Positions 9,074 through 18,027 are shown, counted from the stretch's first letter. The stretch is DNA of 64,000 nt from Streptomyces monomycini (GCF_022271435.1 NZ_JAFIQY010000038.1:22309-86308), one strand, 5' to 3'. Made by a program: numbers and translations. The notes: generated by a model from the letters alone, not told the origin.

Positions 9074-9748
9074 GTGGACGACGTTCTGCGGCGCGCACCG
9101 CTCTTCGCGGCGCTCGACGATGAGCAGGCGGCCGAGCTGCGCGCCTCGATGGGAGAGGTCACGCTCGCCCGCGGCGACGCCCTGTTCCACGAAGGGGACC
9201 CGGGCGACCGCCTGTACGTGGTCACCGAGGGCAAGGTGAAGCTGCACCGCACCTCCCCGGACGGGCGGGAGAACATGCTCGCCGTCCTCGGCCCCGGTGA
9301 GCTGATCGGTGAGCTCTCCCTGTTCGACCCGGGCCCGCGTACCGCCACCGCCACCGCACTGACCGAGGTCAAGCTGCTGGGCCTGGGCCACGGCGACCTG
9401 CAGCCCTGGCTCAACGCCCGCCCCGAGGTCGCCACGGCGCTGCTGCGCGCCGTCGCGCGCCGCCTGCGCAAGACCAACGACCAGATGTCCGACCTGGTCT
9501 TCTCCGACGTTCCGGGCCGTGTCGCCCGGGCGCTCCTGGACCTGTCGCGCCGCTTCGGCGTGCAGTCCGAGGAGGGCATCCACGTCGTGCACGACCTCAC
9601 GCAGGAGGAGCTGGCCCAGCTGGTCGGCGCCTCGCGCGAGACGGTCAACAAGGCCCTCGCGGACTTCGCGGGCCGCGGCTGGCTGCGCCTGGAGGCGCGC
9701 GCCGTGATCCTGCTGGACGTGGAGCGCCTGGCGAAGCGTTCGCGCTGA
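9074..9748 (+). CDS. crp: Crp/Fnr family global regulator
   Basis: A 224-aa Crp homologue nearly identical, as I remember it, to S. coelicolor Crp, which controls germination, growth and antibiotic production. It has an N-terminal cyclic-nucleotide-binding barrel (residues 1-115, with GELIGELSLFDPGPRTATA forming the phosphate cassette) and a C-terminal winged helix (LTQEELAQLVGASRETVNKA). The GTG at 9074 has AGGAGA 7 nt upstream and gives the family's exact length; a longer frame opens at 8942 but lacks support. Confidence 0.96.
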   Translation: MDDVLRRAPLFAALDDEQAAELRASMGEVTLARGDALFHEGDPGDRLYVVTEGKVKLHRTSPDGRENMLAVLGPGELIGELSLFDPGPRTATATALTEVKLLGLGHGDLQPWLNARPEVATALLRAVARRLRKTNDQMSDLVFSDVPGRVARALLDLSRRFGVQSEEGIHVVHDLTQEELAQLVGASRETVNKALADFAGRGWLRLEARAVILLDVERLAKRSR

Positions 9749-9769
9749 CGCCCGCCGCCCTGACGGCAT

Positions 9770-9808
9770 CGAAAAGGTCCCGCTCCCCGGGGGAGCGGGA
9801 CCTTTTCG
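9770..9808. terminator. bidirectional hairpin terminator between crp and the agmatine deiminase gene
   Basis: A near-perfect 17-19 bp inverted repeat (9770-9788 with 9790-9808) carrying AAAAGG on one side and CCTTTT on the other. It serves both convergent genes. Confidence 0.85.
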
Positions 9809-9830
9809 CGTGAAACCGGCCGGACAGGCC

Positions 9831-10850
9831 CTACGGCACCCGCGGCAGCTGCTGCGTGGCGCAGTGGATGCCGCCCCCGCCCTCGCCGACCGCGTCGATC
9901 GTGACCTGCCGGATGTCGCGGCCCGGGTGCAGGTCGCGCAGCACCCCGGCGGCCCGGTCGTCGGCCCGGCGGTCGCCGAACCGCGGCAGGACCACCACGC
10001 CGTTCGCCACGCAGTGGTTCAGGTACGAGGTGAGGAACTCCGGCCCGCGCTCCCCGATCGCGTACGGGTCGGGCTCCGCGATCTCGACGGTCTCCAGGCG
10101 CCTGCCCCGGGCGTCGCGGGCCTCCGCCAGGACACCGCGGGCCTGCTCGTACGCCTGGGTCCAGACGTCCGGGCCGTCCCCGTGCCAAGGTCGGTTCAGC
10201 AGGACGACACCGGGTGCCGCGAAGCGCGCGAGGCCGTCGATGTGACAGTCGGTGATGTCTTCGCCCCGTACGCCGTCCACCCAGATCACCCGGGAGACGC
10301 CCAGCACGCGTTTCAGCTCGCGCTCGATCTCCGCCCGTGAGCTGCCGGGGTTGCGATTGGGGTTGACCAGGGAGCTCTCGGCGGCGAGCAGCGTGCCATC
10401 GCCGTCCACCTCGAAGGAGCCGCCCTCGGCCGTGAGGGCGGCGTCGACTCGGGCGATGCCCTCGTGGCGCAGCAGGTTTTGGGCGACGAGCCCGTCGTTC
10501 GGGTGGCGCTGCTTGCCGCCCCATCCGTTGAAGTGGAAGTCGACGCCCCTACGGGCCGCGGTGCCCTCCGGGGCGTCCGGCCGGATCACGAAGACCGGCC
10601 CGGTGTCCCGTATCCACAGGTCGTCGACCGGCACCGGCACGATCTCGACCGACGTACCGCACGCCCTCCGGGCCCGTGCCTCCTCCTCCGGGCCGGCCAG
10701 CAGGGCGACCGGCTCGTACTCGGCGAGGGTGCGGGCCAGTCGCGCGATGTCGCGCTGCACGGCGGGCGCCTGGTCGCCCCAGAGGGAGTCCGAGGGCGGC
10801 CACGCGAGGTACATGCCGTCGTGCGGCTCCCCTTCGGCAGGCATGCGCAT
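9831..10850 (-). CDS. agmatine deiminase family protein
   Basis: A 339-aa member of the agmatine deiminase/peptidyl-arginine deiminase family, which converts agmatine to N-carbamoylputrescine. Family motifs are visible: DDLWIRDTGP, FNGWGGK, AEGGSFE, DCHIDG, and the nucleophile Cys330 in GGGGIHCATQ. The ATG at 10850 is preceded by GGGAGGA, although rather far away (about 13 nt). A TetR regulator is encoded divergently with a palindrome between them, which suggests local control of polyamine or guanidine-compound turnover. Confidence 0.9.
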   Translation of the reverse strand: MRMPAEGEPHDGMYLAWPPSDSLWGDQAPAVQRDIARLARTLAEYEPVALLAGPEEEARARRACGTSVEIVPVPVDDLWIRDTGPVFVIRPDAPEGTAARRGVDFHFNGWGGKQRHPNDGLVAQNLLRHEGIARVDAALTAEGGSFEVDGDGTLLAAESSLVNPNRNPGSSRAEIERELKRVLGVSRVIWVDGVRGEDITDCHIDGLARFAAPGVVLLNRPWHGDGPDVWTQAYEQARGVLAEARDARGRRLETVEIAEPDPYAIGERGPEFLTSYLNHCVANGVVVLPRFGDRRADDRAAGVLRDLHPGRDIRQVTIDAVGEGGGGIHCATQQLPRVP

Positions 10851-10884
10851 GCTCGACCACTCCTCCCGACCACTCCTCCCGTAT

Positions 10885-10904
10885 CTGACTGAAAATTCAG
10901 TCAG
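10885..10904. promoter_or_regulatory. TetR-type operator palindrome
   Basis: CTGACTGAA-AA-TTCAGTCAG is a perfect 9-bp inverted repeat with a 2-nt centre. It lies between the agmatine deiminase gene (start 10850, leftward) and the TetR gene (start 10970, rightward). This is the shape and place expected of the regulator's own operator. Confidence 0.8.
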
Positions 10905-10969
10905 GTAGGTCCCGAAGGTAGCACCGGGAGGGCCCGGCCGCGACCGGGTACCGAGTACGGTGGGCGACT

Positions 10970-11563
10970 GTGTCCGAGCGCCGACTGCAGATCCTGGAAG
11001 CCGCGACCCGCACCATCGCGCGGAGCGGCGTACGCGGCCTGCGGGTGGAGGAGATCGCGGCCGCGGCCGGTGTCTCCACCGGGCTGATCTACTACCACTT
11101 CGGCGGCCGGGCCGAGCTGCTCCGCCGCACCCTGGACTTCATCGGCGAACGCGCCGAACGCTGCACGGCGCCGGACCCGGAGACCGTCCGTACGGCAGGC
11201 CCGCGCGCGCAGTTGGAGGAGATGCTGCTGCGCGAGCTCCAGGACACCCCGGAGCTGGTGGAGAACAGCACCGCCTGGGGCGAGTTCCAGTCCAGCGCCG
11301 TCTTCGACGCCGGGCTGCGGGAGCAGCTGCGCGAGGCGACCCGGCAGTGGACTGACGATGTGGCCGACCTCGTACGGGAGGCACAGGCCGCCGGTACGGC
11401 CGACCGGAACGCCCCGGTGGCCGACGTCGCCGAGCGGCTGACCGCGCTCGTGGAAGGGCTCAGCACCCGCTGGCTCAGCGGCTCGGTCCCCCTGGAGCGC
11501 GCCCGCGAGCTGCTGCGTGGCGGCATCGCACGCGAACTGGGCCCGGCGGCGGACGAGGACTGA
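10970..11563 (+). CDS. TetR family transcriptional regulator
   Basis: A 197-aa TetR protein. The N-terminal helix-turn-helix is VEEIAAAAGVSTGLIYYHF, followed by an all-helical ligand domain of unknown specificity. The GTG at 10970 has no Shine-Dalgarno. TACGGT at 10956-10961 is 8 nt upstream, so the transcript may be leaderless. It is divergent from the agmatine deiminase gene with an operator-like palindrome between, so it most likely represses that gene and itself. Confidence 0.9.
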   Translation: MSERRLQILEAATRTIARSGVRGLRVEEIAAAAGVSTGLIYYHFGGRAELLRRTLDFIGERAERCTAPDPETVRTAGPRAQLEEMLLRELQDTPELVENSTAWGEFQSSAVFDAGLREQLREATRQWTDDVADLVREAQAAGTADRNAPVADVAERLTALVEGLSTRWLSGSVPLERARELLRGGIARELGPAADED

Positions 11564-11646
11564 GGGCGGGCAGCGCCCTCGGGCCTATGTTCGGCCCTTG
11601 GGCCGGCCCCGGGTCCACCCCTTGGCCACCCCTGGGCCAGCCCTTG

Positions 11647-11694
11647 GACCGGCCCCACGATCAGCCCTCGGACCGGCCCCACGATCAGCCCTCG
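11647..11694. repeat. 24-bp perfect tandem duplication at the 3' end of the MBL-fold gene
   Basis: Two identical 24-bp units, 11647-11670 and 11671-11694, starting GACCGGCCCC. The second runs 10 nt into the end of the MBL-fold gene, and degenerate copies extend back to about 11600. It fills the gap between convergent genes. Confidence 0.75.
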
Positions 11695-12521
11695 ATCAGC
11701 CCGTGCTCCCCGAGATAGTCCAGCTGCGCCCGTACGGACAGCTCGGCCGCGGGCCACAGCATGCGGTCCACGTCCGCGTACACGCTCGCGACGACCTCCG
11801 AGGGCGTGCGGTACCCCGCCTCGACCGCCGTCTCGACCTGGGCCAGCCGGTTGGCCCGGTGTGCCAGGTAGAACTCGACCGCGCCCTGGGCATCGCTCAG
11901 TACGGGCCCGTGGCCGGGGAGGACGGTCGTGACGCCGTCGTCGACGGTCAGGGACCGCAGCCGCCGCAGCGAGTCCAGGTAGTCGCCCAGGCGGCCGTCC
12001 GGATGCGCGACGACGGTGGTCCCGCGCCCCAGGATCGTGTCGCCGGTCAGCACGGCGGCGTCGGCCGGGAGGTGGAAGGAGAGTGAGTCGGCGGTGTGCC
12101 CGGGGGTCGGTACGGCCCGCAGCTCCAGGCCGCCGGTGGTGATCACGTCCCCGGCGGCCAGCCCCTCGTCCCCCAGGCGCAGCGCCGGGTCCAGGGCCCG
12201 TACCGGGGAGCCGGTCAGCTCGGCGAAGCGCTCCGCGCCCTCGGCGTGGTCCGGGTGACCGTGCGTCAGCAGCGTCAGGGCGACCCGCTTCCCGGCCTGC
12301 TCGGCGGCTTCCACGACCGCCTTGAGGTGGGCCTCGTCCAGCGGACCCGGGTCGATGACGACCGCCACGTCGGCGTCCGGCTCGGCGACGATCCAGGTGT
12401 TGGTGCCGTCCAGGGTCATCGGGGACGGGTTCGGGGCGAGCACGCACCGGGTGCGGTCGGTGGCGGGTCCGGCGATGTCCCCTCCGCGGGGCCGGCCGGG
12501 CAGGGCGGCTGCGTACGTCAT
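11685..12521 (-). CDS. MBL-fold metallo-hydrolase (LACTB2-like)
   Basis: A 278-aa metallo-beta-lactamase-fold hydrolase. The metal-binding motif THGHPDH gives His87, His89, Asp91 and His92; further ligands are PTPGHTADS, LTGDTILG and LPGHGP. The C-terminal winged-helix-like extension resembles LACTB2/RNase-type relatives, but the substrate is unknown. The ATG at 12521 overlaps the upstream NUDIX gene's stop by 4 nt. Confidence 0.88.
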   Translation of the reverse strand: MTYAAALPGRPRGGDIAGPATDRTRCVLAPNPSPMTLDGTNTWIVAEPDADVAVVIDPGPLDEAHLKAVVEAAEQAGKRVALTLLTHGHPDHAEGAERFAELTGSPVRALDPALRLGDEGLAAGDVITTGGLELRAVPTPGHTADSLSFHLPADAAVLTGDTILGRGTTVVAHPDGRLGDYLDSLRRLRSLTVDDGVTTVLPGHGPVLSDAQGAVEFYLAHRANRLAQVETAVEAGYRTPSEVVASVYADVDRMLWPAAELSVRAQLDYLGEHGLIEG

Positions 12522-13456
12522 GCGGTGGACTCTCCCGTGGTGGTGGGCGGTGCGGTGGCCGGGCTCCCGGTCGCGGGCGGCGCGACCGGGGTGAGGTGCT
12601 TGGTGAACTCCTCGTGCCCCGGCCAGCTCAGGACGATCTCACCGTCCTTCAGCTCCGCCCGTGCGAGGACCGGCGTCAGGTCCCGGCCGCCGGCCGCCGC
12701 GAGGGCCTCGGCGGCCGTCCCGTACGCCGTCAGGCCGCGCAGCGTCGAGATCGTCGGCGGCATCATCAGCAGCTCGCCGCGGTCGTAGCCGGCGGCGGCC
12801 TCGGCGGGGCGGATCCACACCGTACGGTCGGCCTCCGTGGAGACGTTCCGGGTGCGCTGGCCCTCGGGCAGCGCCGCCACGAAGAACCAGGTGTCGTAGC
12901 GGCGGGGCTCGAACTCCGGGGTGATCCAGCGGGCCCACGCCCCCAGGAGGTCGCTGCGCAGGACCAGGCCGCGGCGGTCCAGGAAGTCCGCGAAGGACAG
13001 TTCGTGGGCGACCAGCGCCGCGCGATCCGCGTCCCAGTCGTCCCCGGTGGTGTCGGCGACCACGGTCCCGGCGGAGGTGCCGGCGAGCAGCACACCCGCC
13101 TCCTCGAAGGTCTCCCGGACGGCCGCGCAGACCACGGCCTGCGCCGCGGCCTCCTCGCCCGCCCCGAAGCCGAGCCGCCCGGCCCACTCGGCGAGCGGGG
13201 GCCCGGCCCAGGCCACCGGCCGCTCGTCGCGCGGGTCGACGGCCCCGCCCGGGTAGGCGTACGCGCCTCCGGCGAAGGCCATGGAGGTACGTCTGCGCAG
13301 CATGTGGACGGCGGGACCGCCCGCGCCGGTGTCCCGCAGCAGCAGAACGGTCGCGGCCCGGCGGGGCGCCGCCGGGGTCAGCTCGCCGTGCGCGAGGGCC
13401 CGGATGCGGGCCGGCCATTCCGGCGGATACCACTGGCCATTGGGGGTCGACGACAT
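12518..13456 (-). CDS. NUDIX hydrolase (NUDT19-like)
   Basis: A 312-aa protein with a split Nudix box: GGAVDPRDERP, then an insertion of about 35 residues, then AAVRETFEEAGVLL. A long insertion inside the box is typical of the NUDT19-like branch, which acts on CoA esters in other organisms; the substrate here is not known. The ATG is at 13456. Overlap with the MBL-fold gene (ATGA) implies coupled expression. Confidence 0.88.
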   Translation of the reverse strand: MSSTPNGQWYPPEWPARIRALAHGELTPAAPRRAATVLLLRDTGAGGPAVHMLRRRTSMAFAGGAYAYPGGAVDPRDERPVAWAGPPLAEWAGRLGFGAGEEAAAQAVVCAAVRETFEEAGVLLAGTSAGTVVADTTGDDWDADRAALVAHELSFADFLDRRGLVLRSDLLGAWARWITPEFEPRRYDTWFFVAALPEGQRTRNVSTEADRTVWIRPAEAAAGYDRGELLMMPPTISTLRGLTAYGTAAEALAAAGGRDLTPVLARAELKDGEIVLSWPGHEEFTKHLTPVAPPATGSPATAPPTTTGESTA

Positions 13457-13596
13457 GGCCGGATGCTATGCGCTGGCGCGCGGATGTTCGAGGGGGCGCT
13501 TCTTCGGGGGCTGCGCGCGGGGGTGGGTCGTGGGGTACGGGCGCGGGGCGCCGAGCGTCGGTGCAGGGTGCCGGGTACGGGGTCGCGGGTACGGAA

Positions 13597-13630
13597 ACGG
13601 GGCGGGTCCGGTTCCCCGGCCCCGCCCCGT
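13597..13630 (-). terminator. hairpin downstream of ridA
   Basis: ACGGGGCGGG at 13597-13606 pairs perfectly with CCCGCCCCGT at 13621-13630 across a 14-nt loop, 40 nt after the ridA stop. Confidence 0.5.
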
Positions 13631-13669
13631 CGTATCCGGTCACATCCGGTCGTACGCGGTCGCCCGACG

Positions 13670-14134
13670 TCAGTCCGCGACCTCGACCTGCATCTCGACC
13701 TCGACCGGCGCGTCGATCGGCAGTACGGCCACGCCGACCGCGGAACGGGCGTGCACGCCCTTGTCGCCCAGCACCTCGCCCAGCAGCTCGCTGGCGCCGT
13801 TGATGACTCCGGGCTGGCCGGTGAAGCCGGGATCCGAGGCGACGAAGCCGACGACCTTCACGACCCGCACGATCTTGTCGAGGTCGCCGATCACGGACTT
13901 CACCGCGGCCAGCGCGTTCAGCGCGCAGGTCGCGGCCAGCTCCTTGGCCTGCTCCGGGCTGACCTCGGCGCCCACCTTGCCGGTGGCCGGCAGCGCGCCG
14001 TCCACCATCGGCAGCTGGCCCGAGGTGTGGACGTACGCGCCCGAGCGCACCGCGGGCTGGTACGCCGCCAGCGGCGGCACGACCTGCGGCAGCTTCAGGC
14101 CCAGCTCGGCGAGCCTGTCCTCCACCGCGCTCAT
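13670..14134 (-). CDS. RidA family enamine/imine deaminase
   Basis: A 154-aa RidA/YjgF family protein, which removes reactive enamine or imine intermediates formed by PLP enzymes. Typical segments are YVHTSGQLPM, CALNALAAVKSVIGDLDKIVRVVKV (residues about 90-115) and the conserved C-terminal VEVEMQVEV. The arginine usual in the active site is not obvious, so this may belong to a subgroup with altered activity. The ATG at 14134 overlaps the stop of the DUF4177 gene by 4 nt. Confidence 0.88.
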   Translation of the reverse strand: MSAVEDRLAELGLKLPQVVPPLAAYQPAVRSGAYVHTSGQLPMVDGALPATGKVGAEVSPEQAKELAATCALNALAAVKSVIGDLDKIVRVVKVVGFVASDPGFTGQPGVINGASELLGEVLGDKGVHARSAVGVAVLPIDAPVEVEMQVEVAD

Positions 14135-14292
14135 GCCTGCTTCTCCCGCTTCAGGTAGGCCACCAGCTGCTCGGGGTTGTTCGGCCCCGGCACGACCTGG
14201 ACCAGCTCCCAGCCGTCCTCGCCCCAGGTGTCCAGAATCTGCTTGGTCGCGTGCACGAGCAGCGGCACGGTCACGTATTCCCACTTGGTCAT
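14131..14292 (-). CDS. DUF4177 small protein
   Basis: A 53-aa protein beginning MTKWEYVTVPLLVHATKQIL with WGEDGWELVQVVPGP, the hallmark of DUF4177. Function unknown. Its stop overlaps the ridA ATG (ATGA), so ridA is probably translated by re-initiation. Divergent from the ArsA-like pair. Confidence 0.85.
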   Translation of the reverse strand: MTKWEYVTVPLLVHATKQILDTWGEDGWELVQVVPGPNNPEQLVAYLKREKQA

Positions 14293-14430
14293 GGGGCCGA
14301 GCGTAATGCCTGTACCGACGGCGCGCGGACGCGGCGGCGCCGCCCGGGCGCGCGGCCGGTCCGCGCCCCTCGCACGCCCCCGGCGCACAACCCGACGCCG
14401 GTCCCGTGCGTAGCCCGCCACCGGACTGGT

Positions 14431-14436
14431 TAGGCT
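14431..14436 (+). promoter_or_regulatory. -10 element for a leaderless ArsA-like transcript
   Basis: TAGGCT lies 7 nt before the GTG at 14444, with no Shine-Dalgarno. Transcription probably begins at the start codon. The same hexamer occurs 6 nt before the penicillin-binding protein gene at 18650. Confidence 0.45.
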
Positions 14437-14443
14437 CCTTGGC

Positions 14444-15439
14444 GTGAGCAGGCTCCATGTCGTCAGCGGCAAGGGCGGTACCGGCAAGACCACGGTCGCC
14501 GCTGCCCTCGCCCTCGCCCTGGCCACCGAGGGTCGCCGTACCCTCCTGGTCGAGGTCGAGGGCCGGCAGGGCATTGCCCAGGTGTTCGAGACCGAGGCGC
14601 TCCCGTACGAGGAGCGCAAGATCGCGGTGGCCCCCGGGCCCGACGGAGGAGGTGTGTACGCCCTCGCCATCGACGCCGAGCGGGCGCTCCTGGACTACCT
14701 CCAGATGTTCTACAAACTCGGCGGCGCGGGCCGCGCGCTGAAGAAACTCGGCGCGATCGACTTCGCCACGACCATCGCCCCCGGCCTGCGGGACGTCCTG
14801 CTGACCGGCAAGGCGTGCGAGGCGGTGCGCCGCAAGGACAAGCGCGGACGGTTCGTCTACGACGCCGTCGTGATGGACGCCCCGCCCACCGGCCGCATCA
14901 CCCGCTTCCTGAACGTCAACGACGAGGTCGCGGGCCTGGCCAAGATAGGGCCGATCCACAACCAGGCGCAGGCCGTGATGCGGGTCCTGAAGTCGCCCGA
15001 GACGGCGGTCCATCTGGTGACCCTGCTGGAGGAGATGCCCGTCCAGGAGACCGTGGACGGCATCGCCGAGCTGCGCGCCGCCGGACTGCCCGTGGGCGGC
15101 GTCGTGATCAACATGACCCGGCCCGAGGTGCTGGACACCGGCGAGGTCGACATCGCCGCCAACGGGGCACGCAGGGGCATCGCCGAGGCGCTGGCCGAGG
15201 CGGGCCTGCGCGGCGGCCGCCGCGGCGCGGCCGGTGTGAAGTGGGCCGACGGGCTCATCGACCCCCTCCTGGAAGAGGCCCGCGAGCACGCGCAGCGCGT
15301 CGACCTGGAGCGGGCCGAGCACGCCGAGCTGGCCGGTCTCGACCTGCCGACCTACGAGTTGGAGCTGCTCCCCGAGGGAGTGGACCTCGCCGGGCTGTAC
15401 CGGCTCGCGCGAGACCTGCGGAAACAGGGGCCGATATGA
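14444..15439 (+). CDS. ArsA-like ATPase, first of a pair
   Basis: A 331-aa P-loop ATPase of the ArsA/GET3-like family with the deviant Walker A VSGKGGTGKTT at residues 7-17 and switch motif VVMDAPPTGR. Actinobacterial pairs of this kind are called anion-transporting ATPases, but no arsenite genes are nearby and no client is known. The next gene overlaps by 4 nt, so the two subunits may form a heterodimer. Confidence 0.88.
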   Translation: MSRLHVVSGKGGTGKTTVAAALALALATEGRRTLLVEVEGRQGIAQVFETEALPYEERKIAVAPGPDGGGVYALAIDAERALLDYLQMFYKLGGAGRALKKLGAIDFATTIAPGLRDVLLTGKACEAVRRKDKRGRFVYDAVVMDAPPTGRITRFLNVNDEVAGLAKIGPIHNQAQAVMRVLKSPETAVHLVTLLEEMPVQETVDGIAELRAAGLPVGGVVINMTRPEVLDTGEVDIAANGARRGIAEALAEAGLRGGRRGAAGVKWADGLIDPLLEEAREHAQRVDLERAEHAELAGLDLPTYELELLPEGVDLAGLYRLARDLRKQGPI

Positions 15440-16947
15440 CCGCGGACGCAAGCCTCCCGGACGACCGCGCCACGGACGACGGCACTCCGGACGCCGCCAC
15501 CCCGGACGCCGCGACGACGGATGCCGGCGCTGCGGATGCCGCCGTTACGGACGTCAGCCCCCCGGGCGCCGGTGCCGCGTCGTCCCGGCACACCGCACCG
15601 TCCCCCTCCGGGCGCGGCGCGCTGCACTCCCCCGCCGCCCACCTGGAAGTCGACCCGCTGCTCGACGACCCGCGCACCCGCATCGTCGTGTGCTGCGGTT
15701 CCGGCGGCGTCGGCAAGACCACGACCGCCGCGGCCCTCGGCGTACGCGCCGCCGAGCGCGGCCGCAAGGCCGTCGTGCTGACCATCGACCCGGCCCGCCG
15801 GCTGGCGCAGTCGATGGGCATCTCGGAACTGGACAACGTGCCGCGCCGGGTCAAGGGCATCGACGAGAGCACGGGCGGCGAGCTGCACGCCATGATGCTG
15901 GACATGAAGCGCACCTTCGACGAGATCGTCGAGGCGCACGCGGACGCCGAACGGGCCCGCGCCATCCTGGACAACCCCTTCTACCAGTCCCTGTCGGCCG
16001 GTTTCGCGGGCACGCAGGAGTACATGGCCATGGAGAAGCTGGGCCAGCTGCGCTCCCGTGACGCCTGGGACCTGATCATCGTCGACACCCCGCCCAGCCG
16101 GTCCGCGCTCGACTTCCTGGACGCGCCCAAGCGGCTCGGGTCGTTCCTGGACGGCAAGTTCATCCGGGTGCTGATGGCGCCCGCGAAGGCCGGCGGGCGG
16201 GCCGGCATGAAGTTCCTCAATGTCGGTATGTCGATGATGACCGGCACCCTCAGCAAGATCATGGGCGGTCAACTGCTGCGGGACGTGCAGACGTTCGCCG
16301 CCGCGATGGACACCATGTTCGGCGGCTTCCGTACGCGCGCGGACGCGACCTACCGGCTGCTCCAGGCACCCGGCACCGCGTTCCTCGTCGTGGCGGCTCC
16401 GGAGCGGGACGCGCTGCGCGAGGCCGCGTACTTCGTCGAACGGCTGGCCGCCGAGCAGATGCCGCTGGCCGGGCTGGTCCTGAACCGGGTGCACGGCAGC
16501 GGCGCCGCCCAGCTCGGCGCGGAACGGGCGCTGGCCGCCGCCGAGGCCCTGGTGGACCGGGACCGGGCCGCCGCCGAGGAGCCGGCCGGCGACCGGTCCG
16601 AAAATCTTGGTGGCGACGGCATTGTGGATCTAGCGGGCGGGAAGGCTGATTCTCGTACCGCCGACGGCCACTCCCCCGCCGCGGCGGACCCACGGACGAC
16701 GGACGACACCCCATCGGCAGCACGGCTCGCTGCCGGCCTGCTGCGGTTGCACGCCGAGCGGATGCACGTACTCGCACGCGAACGGCGAACGCGCGACCGC
16801 TTCACCGCGCTGCATCCCGAAGTCCCGGTCGCGGAGATCGCCGCGCTGCCCGGCGACGTCCACGACCTGGCGGGGCTGCGCGCGATCGGCGACCGCCTCG
16901 CCTCCCGGGAACGGACGGCCGACGACACCCGGCAGACCGAGGGCTGA
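15436..16947 (+). CDS. ArsA-like ATPase, second of a pair
   Basis: A 503-aa partner ATPase. The Walker A CGSGGVGKTTT is near residue 90 and the switch motif is IIVDTPPSRSALDF. The first 70 residues are low-complexity, built on repeats of DGTPDAATPDAATTDAG. A second Asp/Ala/Glu-rich insertion (about residues 375-430) interrupts the C-terminal part. The ATG at 15436 overlaps the first gene's stop (ATGA). In streptomycetes this pair usually lies just before wblA, as it does here. Confidence 0.88.
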   Translation: MTADASLPDDRATDDGTPDAATPDAATTDAGAADAAVTDVSPPGAGAASSRHTAPSPSGRGALHSPAAHLEVDPLLDDPRTRIVVCCGSGGVGKTTTAAALGVRAAERGRKAVVLTIDPARRLAQSMGISELDNVPRRVKGIDESTGGELHAMMLDMKRTFDEIVEAHADAERARAILDNPFYQSLSAGFAGTQEYMAMEKLGQLRSRDAWDLIIVDTPPSRSALDFLDAPKRLGSFLDGKFIRVLMAPAKAGGRAGMKFLNVGMSMMTGTLSKIMGGQLLRDVQTFAAAMDTMFGGFRTRADATYRLLQAPGTAFLVVAAPERDALREAAYFVERLAAEQMPLAGLVLNRVHGSGAAQLGAERALAAAEALVDRDRAAAEEPAGDRSENLGGDGIVDLAGGKADSRTADGHSPAAADPRTTDDTPSAARLAAGLLRLHAERMHVLARERRTRDRFTALHPEVPVAEIAALPGDVHDLAGLRAIGDRLASRERTADDTRQTEG

Positions 16948-17634
16948 CCGGAGAACCGGTCCAGGAACCGGCCGGAGAACCGGTCAACGAAAGGGCCGGA
17001 GTACTGGCCTGAAAACTCATCAGATGACTGGTCAGAGGGTTGGCCAGAGGGCTGGTCGGAGAACCGATCAGTGGGCTGGCCAAGAGCCGACCGGGCAAGA
17101 CCCGGCCGCAGCCCGGCCCTGCCACCGCCCTGTCACAGCCCTGATGCCGCCCTGTACGGACCCCAAGAGGCCCCGGGGAGCAGGGCCAAAGGACTTCACC
17201 CAGCAGCAGCGGAAACAGCGGACTGCACCAGACTCAGCGAACTGCACCGGTCTCAGCGGACACGACGGACTCAGCGGCGAACGCAGACAGCCCGAGCAAC
17301 GATCCCAGCGTCTGTAGCGCCACCCGGTGCCGGCCGCTTGCACGCGCGCTCGCGCCTTCCCGGTACCGAGGCGCCGAGTCGTCCCGCGCCGGCGAATCCG
17401 TACGGCTACGTCCACGCGCCGGGCAAGCCCGTGCACCAGGACGACCTCCGCCGTCAGGACCGCGCACCGATCAGGACTGTGCACCGATCAGGACCACGCG
17501 CTGGTCACGACCGCACAGCGATCTCGGCCGCACCAACCACGCCCGTACAGCTGTCACGCCCGTACGCCGACCGTTCCGGCCCACGCCGAATACGCCCATG
17601 GACCAACCGGCCCACAGCAGACGGCTACCGACGT
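16948..17634. other. convergent intergenic region, no gene seen
   Basis: About 690 bp between the convergent ArsA-like and wblA genes. It starts with loosely repeated GAACCGG/CCGGTC words (16950-17075) and continues with imperfect repeats built on GCAC/CTCAGCG (17215-17300). Frames are open on both strands but none has a start site or recognisable protein. wblA transcripts may run into it. Confidence 0.5.
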
Positions 17635-18027
17635 CTAGCCGACCGCGGCGTAGTCGTCGTACGTACCGTCGTAGCGGTTGCCGTACGCGTTGTCGTAGGT
17701 GTTCTCGTACGTCTCGTCGTCCTCACAGTCCACGGGCAGGATGCCGGTGCTGCGCTCGTATTCCGTACGCGCTGTCTCCAGCAACCGACGCCACGAGGTG
17801 ACGGTCGGGCGGCGGCGCAGCAGCGCCCTCCGCTCGCGTTCGGTCATGCCGCCCCAGACTCCGAACTCCACGCGGTTGTCCAGGGCGTCGGCCAGGCACT
17901 CCGTCCGCACCGGGCATCCGGTGCAGACCGCCTTGGCCCGGTTCTGGGCCGCGCCCTGAACGAACAGCTCGTCCGGATCGGTGGTGCGGCAGGCTGCCTG
18001 TGTACTCCAGTCGGTTACCCAGCTCAT
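17635..18027 (-). CDS. wblA: WhiB-like regulator WblA with Tyr-rich tail
   Basis: A 130-aa iron-sulfur regulator matching WblA, a pleiotropic switch for sporulation and a repressor of antibiotic production. Four cysteines, in AACRTT and VCTGCPVRTEC, are the 4Fe-4S ligands, and GVWGG follows. The start is the ATG at 18027 (MSWVTDW) with GGAGAGGA upstream. After the conserved part the C-terminus has an unusual run with Tyr at nearly every fourth position (TYENTYDNAYGNRYDGTYDD) before the family's terminal YAAV. I recall the S. coelicolor protein as about 112 aa, so this tail looks like a local expansion. Confidence 0.94.
   Translation of the reverse strand: MSWVTDWSTQAACRTTDPDELFVQGAAQNRAKAVCTGCPVRTECLADALDNRVEFGVWGGMTERERRALLRRRPTVTSWRRLLETARTEYERSTGILPVDCEDDETYENTYDNAYGNRYDGTYDDYAAVG

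Noticed and set aside
14444..16947. Arsenic resistance pump ATPases
   Set aside because: Although ArsA-like, there are no arsB, arsC or arsR genes nearby, and the pair is a standard neighbour of wblA.
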